Positions 59,467 to 64,000 of a stretch of DNA of 64,000 nt are shown one piece after another. Both the position numbers and the translations under genes were made by a program. This DNA is from Burkholderia latens (GTDB lineage: Bacteria > Pseudomonadota > Gammaproteobacteria > Burkholderiales > Burkholderiaceae). The notes under the pieces were generated by a model that saw only the letters and a program-made list of their open reading frames with translations, had not been told where the DNA came from and made no database searches. How positions within the stretch are numbered: position 1 is the stretch's first letter; the number at the start of each line of letters is the position of its first letter. The stretch spans positions 1,550,001 to 1,614,000 of the forward strand of contig NZ_CP013435.1 in assembly GCF_001718795.1 (NCBI RefSeq), in the 5' to 3' direction.

Positions 59467-60030
59467 TTACTGGCCGTCCGGCACGATGCGCCGGCGGCGG
59501 GTGACGATAACCGGGCCATTGCCGCTGCGCGAGTCCGACGGCGCGTTGCCCGATGCATCGCCGGCATCGCGAGGCGCACCGTAGCTTTCACGCGGTTCGC
59601 GCGGCGCGCTGTAACCCTCGCGCGGTTCGCGCGGGCCATAGCCTTCGCGCGGTTCACGCGAGCCGTATCCTTCACGCGGCTCGCGCGAGCCGTAGCCGCC
59701 GTCGCCGCGCGGCTCGCGGGAGCCGCCGTGCGAGCCGTACGGGCTATGGCCGCCGCCTTCGCGGCCGCCCGGCCGGCCGCCGGTACGCGGGCCGCGGGGG
59801 CCGCCGCCCGGGCGCGAGCCGCCGGTGTCGAGCTGGATCGTCGAAATTGCACGCTTGTAGATGCCTTGCAGACCCACGGGGGTGCGCAGCATCACCAGAT
59901 ACTGGTCGAACGACTCGATGCAACCCGTCAGACGAATGCCGTTGACGAGATAGATTTCAACGCGCTTACGTTCCTTGCGCGCCGCATTGATGAAGTCGTT
60001 TTGCGGATGGGATTCTGCGGGATTGGCCAT
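59467..60030 (-). CDS. hfq2: Second Hfq RNA chaperone (Hfq2) with Arg/Gly-rich tail
   Basis: 187 aa. The N-terminal Sm fold (about 10-72): Sm1 [25 protein letters not shown] and Sm2 [11 protein letters not shown] (canonical YKHAIST with His to Arg). The C-terminal ~115 residues are disordered and Gly/Arg/Pro-rich, with four to five copies of an [12 protein letters not shown] octad. Burkholderia cenocepacia is known to have two Hfqs, the usual 79-residue protein and a ~188-residue Hfq2; this matches the latter. ATG 60030 ([12 protein letters not shown]) is the conserved start; an upstream in-frame ATG at 60093 is not. Binds small RNAs and mRNAs. Confidence 0.92.
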   Translation of the reverse strand: MANPAESHPQNDFINAARKERKRVEIYLVNGIRLTGCIESFDQYLVMLRTPVGLQGIYKRAISTIQLDTGGSRPGGGPRGPRTGGRPGGREGGGHSPYGSHGGSREPRGDGGYGSREPREGYGSREPREGYGPREPREGYSAPREPRESYGAPRDAGDASGNAPSDSRSGNGPVIVTRRRRIVPDGQ

Positions 60031-60217
60031 TGAGGTGCGGCAGGAGCCTGCGTCAGAGAATATGTTGTGCGTGTGTGTGGCGTGGTCGCCCACCGGGTGT
60101 TTGGCGGGATTTTACCCTGTTCGTTCCGCCAGCGCGCGGTCGCGATTGTGTCGAACCGTAACCCACTATAGACGTTCCCGCGCGTTTTCGCGATTCGGTC
60201 GAATGGCTATGCCGTTC

Positions 60218-60232
60218 GTTACGTCGCGTTAC
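60218..60232 (+). promoter_or_regulatory. Direct GTTAC repeat between hfq2 and the 91-aa gene
   Basis: GTTAC at 60218-60222 and 60228-60232, spaced 10 bp (one turn), with GTAAC at 60159-60163. This resembles the repeats at 7827 and 45145, but only a weak -24/-12-like match (near 60245) is nearby. Confidence 0.25.
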
Positions 60233-60325
60233 GACTCTCGCACCGGCGTAGCACCTGCGCGCGCCGGCCGGGATTACATTCGTCGCGCGTGCCGGGCAGG
60301 CCGGCGGGAAATGGGGAACCGAAAC

Positions 60326-60601
60326 ATGAACAACAGGGGATGGGCGGTGTGGATCGGGAGCGCGGCATTGCTCGCGTCCGGCACTGCAATGGCGCAGGTG
60401 GATCTTTCGGTCGGCATCGGCGTGCCGGTTGCACCCGTCTATGTCGAACCGGCGCCAGTCTATGTGGCGCCGCAGCCGGCGGTGGTCGCCTATCCGGGTT
60501 ACGGATATGGCTACTACGGTGACGATGACGACCGCGACCGGAAATGGCGCAAGCACTATTACAAGCACTGGCGCAAGCATCACGACGATGACGACGATTG
60601 A
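60326..60601 (+). CDS. Small secreted Pro/Tyr-rich, Asp/Lys/His-tailed protein
   Basis: 91 aa. Signal peptide MNNRGWAVWIGSAALLASGT with AMA and cleavage before QVD. The mature part has VPVAPVYVEPAPVYVAPQPA, a Gly/Tyr-rich stretch and a C-terminal DDDDRDRKWRKHYYKHWRKH segment ending in five Asp. Such PVYVxPAPVYV proteins are common small Burkholderia exported proteins of unknown function. GGGGAACCGAAAC lies upstream. GTTAC repeats lie 95-110 bp upstream (60218-60232). Confidence 0.75.
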   Translation: MNNRGWAVWIGSAALLASGTAMAQVDLSVGIGVPVAPVYVEPAPVYVAPQPAVVAYPGYGYGYYGDDDDRDRKWRKHYYKHWRKHHDDDDD

Positions 60602-60628
60602 GCGCGGCATGCGTCGTCGCGGTGACGG

Positions 60629-61546
60629 TCAGAACGCGTAATCCGGGTTTTTCGGATCGAATGCGGATTCGTCGAGCGTCACCGGGGCGATCTTCTCGAT
60701 GACGATCCGCTCGAAAATCCGGCCGTCGTTGTCATACGATTCGACGGTCCGGAAGTAGGGCGCGTGCAGATCGAGCCCGAGGATTTCCTTCTTTGCATAG
60801 AACTGCGTGCGTCCGGTCGGTGTCTCGTACGTCAGTGCGACCACGCGCACGCCGCCGATCGTTTTCGCTTCCACTTGCGTCGGCCGCTGCACGCCGGCTT
60901 CCTGGTATTTCTTTCCCTCGCTCAGGTACAAGTTTGCGATGAACTCGGTGCCGAGATCCTTTACCTGGTGATTCGACTGCGCACGCGCGAGCGCCCCGTC
61001 GAGCGCGGTCCACAACGGAATCTTGCCGAGCAGCCCGCCGAGGTGGCCGTACATCTCGTCCTTGCGCTGTGTCGCGTCGTAGATCGTTTCCTGTCCTGCA
61101 TGCGCGCCGCCTGGCAGCCATTTCGCATAGATGCGCAGCGGCTCGCGGGTGGTCTTCACGAGCATGCGGTCGGGCGTGTCCGACCATTTCCCGCTGATGC
61201 GCTCCTGGCGCACCATGGTGAACTGGTACGACGGATAGCCGTTCGGCCCGTTGCGGATGTAGAGCGGCACCGCGAGCGGGTCGAGCGCCTTGAAGAATGC
61301 CGTGAGCGTCGCATCGTCGAGTTGCGCGAGCGTGCCGCGTTGCGCGGCCATATGCAGCCAGCGCGCCTGCTGCGCGACCGGCTCGCGCGTTACCTTCGCC
61401 AGCTCCGCCGGCAGCACGGCCTCTTGTGCCGCACCGGCGGTGTCGGCCGATTCCTGCGCATGCAGGCTCGGCTGCACGAGGAGCAGCATGGCTGCGATCG
61501 CAGCGGCGGCAACGGCCGCAGCGCGGCGCTTCTTTCGTTCGTTCAT
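60629..61546 (-). CDS. DUF1571 exported protein
   Basis: 305 aa. Signal peptide (about 1-30, AAAVAAAAIAAMLLLVQPSL then HAQ). The mature part has a helical N-terminal segment and a LolA/LppX-like beta-domain, with signature stretches QFTMVRQERISGKWSDTPDRMLVKTTREPLRIYAKWL, YDATQRKDEMYGHLGGLLGKIPL and TYETPTGRTQFYAKKEILGLD. This fits DUF1571, periplasmic proteins of unknown function. 27 bp downstream of fadD's stop on the same strand, so the two may be co-transcribed and the protein may handle a lipid. Confidence 0.78.
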   Translation of the reverse strand: MNERKKRRAAAVAAAAIAAMLLLVQPSLHAQESADTAGAAQEAVLPAELAKVTREPVAQQARWLHMAAQRGTLAQLDDATLTAFFKALDPLAVPLYIRNGPNGYPSYQFTMVRQERISGKWSDTPDRMLVKTTREPLRIYAKWLPGGAHAGQETIYDATQRKDEMYGHLGGLLGKIPLWTALDGALARAQSNHQVKDLGTEFIANLYLSEGKKYQEAGVQRPTQVEAKTIGGVRVVALTYETPTGRTQFYAKKEILGLDLHAPYFRTVESYDNDGRIFERIVIEKIAPVTLDESAFDPKNPDYAF

Positions 61547-61573
61547 CGATAGTGTCTCGGAACGGTGGGGCGA

Positions 61574-63328
61574 TCAACCTTGCTTCGCCGCGTTGATCTT
61601 CGCGAGCTCCTCGTCGCGCAGCGCACGGCGCAGGATCTTGCCGACGTTCGTCTGCGGCAGCGCGTCGCGGAACTCGACGAACTTCGGCATCTTGTAGCCG
61701 GTGAGGTTCTTGCGGCAGTGCGCGAGCACGTCGTCGACCGTAAGCGAGGGGTCGCGGCGCACGACGAACACCTTGATCCGTTCCCCCTGCACGTCGTCGG
61801 GGATGCCGATCGCAGCCGCTTCGCTGATGCCCGGATGCATGACCAGCACTTCCTCGATCTCGTTCGGATATACGTTGAAGCCCGACACGAGGATCATGTC
61901 CTTCTTGCGGTCGATGAGCCTGATGAAGCCGCGCTCGTCCATCACACCGATGTCGCCGGTGCCGAGCCAGCCGTCGGCGTCGATCACTTTCGCGGTCTCG
62001 TCGGGCCGCTGCCAGTAGCCGCGCATCACTTGCGGCCCGCGCACGCACAGCTCGCCCGGCTCGCCGATGCCTGCCCAGCTGCCGTCCTCGCGGCGAAAGC
62101 GCACCATCGTCGACGGCGCGGGCAGGCCGATCGAGCCGCTGAACGCGGCCATGTCGTTCAGGTCGACCGGGTTCATCGTGACGATCGGCGAGCATTCGGT
62201 AAGCCCGTAACCCTCGACGACCGGTCGCCCGGTAACCTGTTGGAAGCGCTCCGCGACCGCGCGCTGCATCGCCATGCCGCCCGCCATCGCGAGCTTCAGC
62301 TTCGAGAAGTCGCGCTTGCGGAATTCCTCGTTGTCGAGGAATGCGTTGTACAGCGTGTTGATGCCGGTGATTCCGGTAAACGTTTCGTGGCGAATGATCT
62401 TCATCACCATCGTCATGTCGCGCGGGTTCGCGATCAGGATGTTGCGTCCGCCGAGACCCATGAAGATGAACGCGTTCACGGTCAGCGAATAGATGTGGTA
62501 GAGCGGCAGCGGCGTCAATACGGTTTCGACGTCGCCCGATACCTGGTCGGCGATCCATGCCTTCGCCTGCAGCAGGTTGGCGATCAGGTTGCCGTGCGTG
62601 AGCATCGCGCCTTTCGCGACGCCGGTCGTGCCGCCCGTATATTGCAGGAACGCGAGATCGTCGCGCGCGGCTTGCACCGGTTGCGGCTTGCCGCGCGCGC
62701 CGAGCGCGAGTGCCGAGCGCAGCCGGACCGCCTGTGGCAGGTTGTAGGCCGGCACGAGCTTCTTCACGTGTTTCAGCACGAAATTGATCAGGCGTCCTTT
62801 CGCGTTGAAGCCGTCGGCGAGGAGATCGCCGAGCGCGGTGACGACGATGTTCTTCACTTGCGTTTCAGGCAACGCATCCTGCAGCGTGCGTGCGAAGTTC
62901 TCGAACACGACGATCGTTTGCGCGCCGCTGTCTTTCAGCTGATGAGCGAGTTCGCGCGCGGTGTAGAGCGGATTCACATTGACCACGATTGCGCCGGCCT
63001 TGAGCGTGCCGAACAGTGCGACCGGGTACTGGAACGTGTTCGGCAGCATGATCGCGACGCGGTCGCCTGGCTTGACGCCGATGCTTTGCAGATACGATGC
63101 GAACGCGTCGACTTTCTGCGCGAGCGTGCGGTACGTCATCGACGCGCCGGCGCTTACGTAGGCGACGCGGTCCGCGAAGCGGGCCGTGCATTCGTCGAAG
63201 AACTGCACGAGTGATTCGTACTGTGTGACGTCGATCTCGTGCGGCACGCCGGGCGGGTACGATGCGTACCAGATGCCGTCGGTGTTTGGCGGGAGCTGGG
63301 TTGCTGCGGTTGCTGCGAATGAGGACAT
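61574..63328 (-). CDS. fadD: Long-chain fatty acid-CoA ligase
   Basis: 584 aa. ANL-superfamily adenylating enzyme that activates fatty acids to acyl-CoA for beta-oxidation or lipid synthesis. P-loop YTGGTTGVAKGAMLTHGNL (about 222-240), VEGYGLTECSPIV, adenylate motif GWLGTGDIGVMDERGFIRLIDRKKD, and the FadD linker/C-terminal motif SGFNVYPNEIEEVL with a final Lys in QTNVGKILRR. Upstream lies a 50-bp tandem repeat array, then a TetR gene on the same strand that may control it. Confidence 0.93.
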   Translation of the reverse strand: MSSFAATAATQLPPNTDGIWYASYPPGVPHEIDVTQYESLVQFFDECTARFADRVAYVSAGASMTYRTLAQKVDAFASYLQSIGVKPGDRVAIMLPNTFQYPVALFGTLKAGAIVVNVNPLYTARELAHQLKDSGAQTIVVFENFARTLQDALPETQVKNIVVTALGDLLADGFNAKGRLINFVLKHVKKLVPAYNLPQAVRLRSALALGARGKPQPVQAARDDLAFLQYTGGTTGVAKGAMLTHGNLIANLLQAKAWIADQVSGDVETVLTPLPLYHIYSLTVNAFIFMGLGGRNILIANPRDMTMVMKIIRHETFTGITGINTLYNAFLDNEEFRKRDFSKLKLAMAGGMAMQRAVAERFQQVTGRPVVEGYGLTECSPIVTMNPVDLNDMAAFSGSIGLPAPSTMVRFRREDGSWAGIGEPGELCVRGPQVMRGYWQRPDETAKVIDADGWLGTGDIGVMDERGFIRLIDRKKDMILVSGFNVYPNEIEEVLVMHPGISEAAAIGIPDDVQGERIKVFVVRRDPSLTVDDVLAHCRKNLTGYKMPKFVEFRDALPQTNVGKILRRALRDEELAKINAAKQG

Positions 63329-63340
63329 GACGTGTCTCCG

Positions 63341-63530
63341 TGTCGACGAGAGTTGGCGCTTCAGCGCCTTACTCTCGTCCCATGCTTCGCGGTCGGCGAG
63401 AGCTGGCGCTTCAGCGCCTTACTCTCGTCCCATGCTTCGCGGTCGGCGAGAGTCGGCGCTTCGGCGCATTATTCCCGCCTATACTTCGCGGTTGTTGAGC
63501 ATCAGCGCTTCAGCGCTCGCTCCTGCGGTG
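63341..63530. repeat. 50-bp tandem repeat array of hairpin units upstream of fadD
   Basis: Units start near 63343, 63393, 63443 and 63493, exactly 50 bp apart. The first two are almost identical, the third and fourth diverge. Each contains nested inverted repeats: outer CGAGAG/CTCTCG and inner GGCGC-TTCA-GCGCC. It lies in the 5' region of fadD. Confidence 0.85.
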
Positions 63531-63652
63531 TTTTCCATCGCCGAGAGCCATACGGACCTTCACCGCATCGCATTTGTCCGGCCCGCGCCGGCGCGTGCGC
63601 CCCGACCCAAGCCGGCTCCATCGTGATACCCCGTCTGCGCGACCAGACGCGC
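63531..63652. other. Gap between repeat array and TetR gene
   Basis: About 120 bp with no gene, no T-run terminator and no clear promoter; fadD's promoter must lie here or inside the repeats if it is not co-transcribed. Confidence 0.3.
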
Positions 63653-64000
63653 TCAACTCGCCGAATGCATCGGCGCCGTATCGGCGGCCGCCGTGCTCGA
63701 CGGCAGTCCGAACGCTTCGCTCGCGCCCGCATCGTCGAGCACGGCCGCGAAGATCGACAACTGCGCGCTGTCAGGCATCGGCGCCTTCAGCGCGGCGACG
63801 ATCAGCGACGACAGCCGCGCGATCATTTGCACGTCGTTCATCGTCCGGCCCTGCGAGAATTCGTCGATCAGGCTTTCGGTTTCTGCACCGGCCAGCGCGC
63901 CTGACAGCGCGCCGATCGCGAAGTGCAGCCGCCAGCCGAGTTCGGTGCGTGGCAGATGCGGGAGCGCGCGCTGGAACGCATCGAAGAAGCGCCCCGCGAC
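63653..64000 (-). CDS. TetR-family regulator, C-terminal part only
   Basis: The frame is open through the right edge; the visible part is 115 residues, lacking the N-terminal HTH. The pattern RFFDAFQRALPHLPRTELGWRLHFAIGALSGALAGAET followed by LIDEFSQGRTMNDVQMIARLSSLIVAAL is the ligand-binding end of PsrA-like TetR regulators of fatty-acid metabolism. In Burkholderia and Pseudomonas such genes often lie beside fadD-type genes, which fits. The family call rests on this half only. Confidence 0.65.
   Translation of the reverse strand, partial: VAGRFFDAFQRALPHLPRTELGWRLHFAIGALSGALAGAETESLIDEFSQGRTMNDVQMIARLSSLIVAALKAPMPDSAQLSIFAAVLDDAGASEAFGLPSSTAAADTAPMHSAS

Noticed and set aside
63341..63530. 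CRISPR array
   Set aside because: The 50-bp units are contiguous and near identical with no unique spacers, and no cas genes are present.

Overview
The window looks like chromosome 1 of a Burkholderia cepacia complex bacterium. The evidence is the high GC content, a lone two-Hfq-type long Hfq (Hfq2), a run of housekeeping genes (scpB, rluB, rimP-nusA-infB-rbfA-truB, an emrCAB-type efflux operon, typA, sucA-sucB-lpd, zapE), and then a complete Flp/Tad pilus locus. The assignment rests on recognition of gene families and gene order; no search was run.

Layout. 1-6372 is the end of a prophage: the 3' part of a giant internal-virion-type protein gene, a terminator, a 53-codon ORF, and an AT-rich reverse transcriptase gene of the phage-defence type. 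It ends at an attachment site made from the last ~36 nt of a tRNA-Pro gene, whose own terminator follows. 6429-7774 is bamC with its promoter and terminator. 7827-8166 holds a very likely sigma-54-dependent small RNA: upstream GTTAC repeats, an IHF-like site, a -24/-12 promoter, a heavily folded ~210-nt transcript and a strong terminator. An IS110-family element with a frameshifted transposase end follows (about 8309-9709). Small envelope or hypothetical genes, an orphan DUF4096 gene and a LysR regulator fill 9.8-14.3 kb. 14.5-24.4 kb is the chromosome-segregation and translation-factor block; rimP-nusA-infB has a sigma-70 promoter followed at once by an intrinsic terminator (attenuator or small RNA). 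24.4-29.45 kb is a MarR-controlled tripartite efflux operon. 29.7-38.85 kb holds typA, the 2-oxoglutarate dehydrogenase genes and zapE.

40.1-60.0 kb is the accessory centrepiece. On the minus strand, two paralogous repeat-rich lipoproteins and a TpsB-type outer-membrane transporter form an apparent operon. Its promoter is a full consensus match to sigma-54, preceded by GTAAC/GTTAC repeats like those upstream of the small RNA. Divergently, flp-tadV-tadE-cpaB-cpaC-tadZ-tadA-tadB-tadC-TPR-DUF3613-tadG encode the Flp pilus machine. Then comes a VpsR-like sigma-54 activator that lacks a phospho-acceptor Asp, a DUF2968 coiled-coil secreted protein and hfq2. I infer a local regulatory circuit (c-di-GMP-type activator, sigma-54, surface lipoproteins with TpsB, and a small RNA) coupled to surface attachment. 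The last part holds a small secreted protein, a DUF1571 protein, fadD with a 50-bp tandem palindromic repeat array upstream, and the 3' part of a TetR regulator running off the edge.
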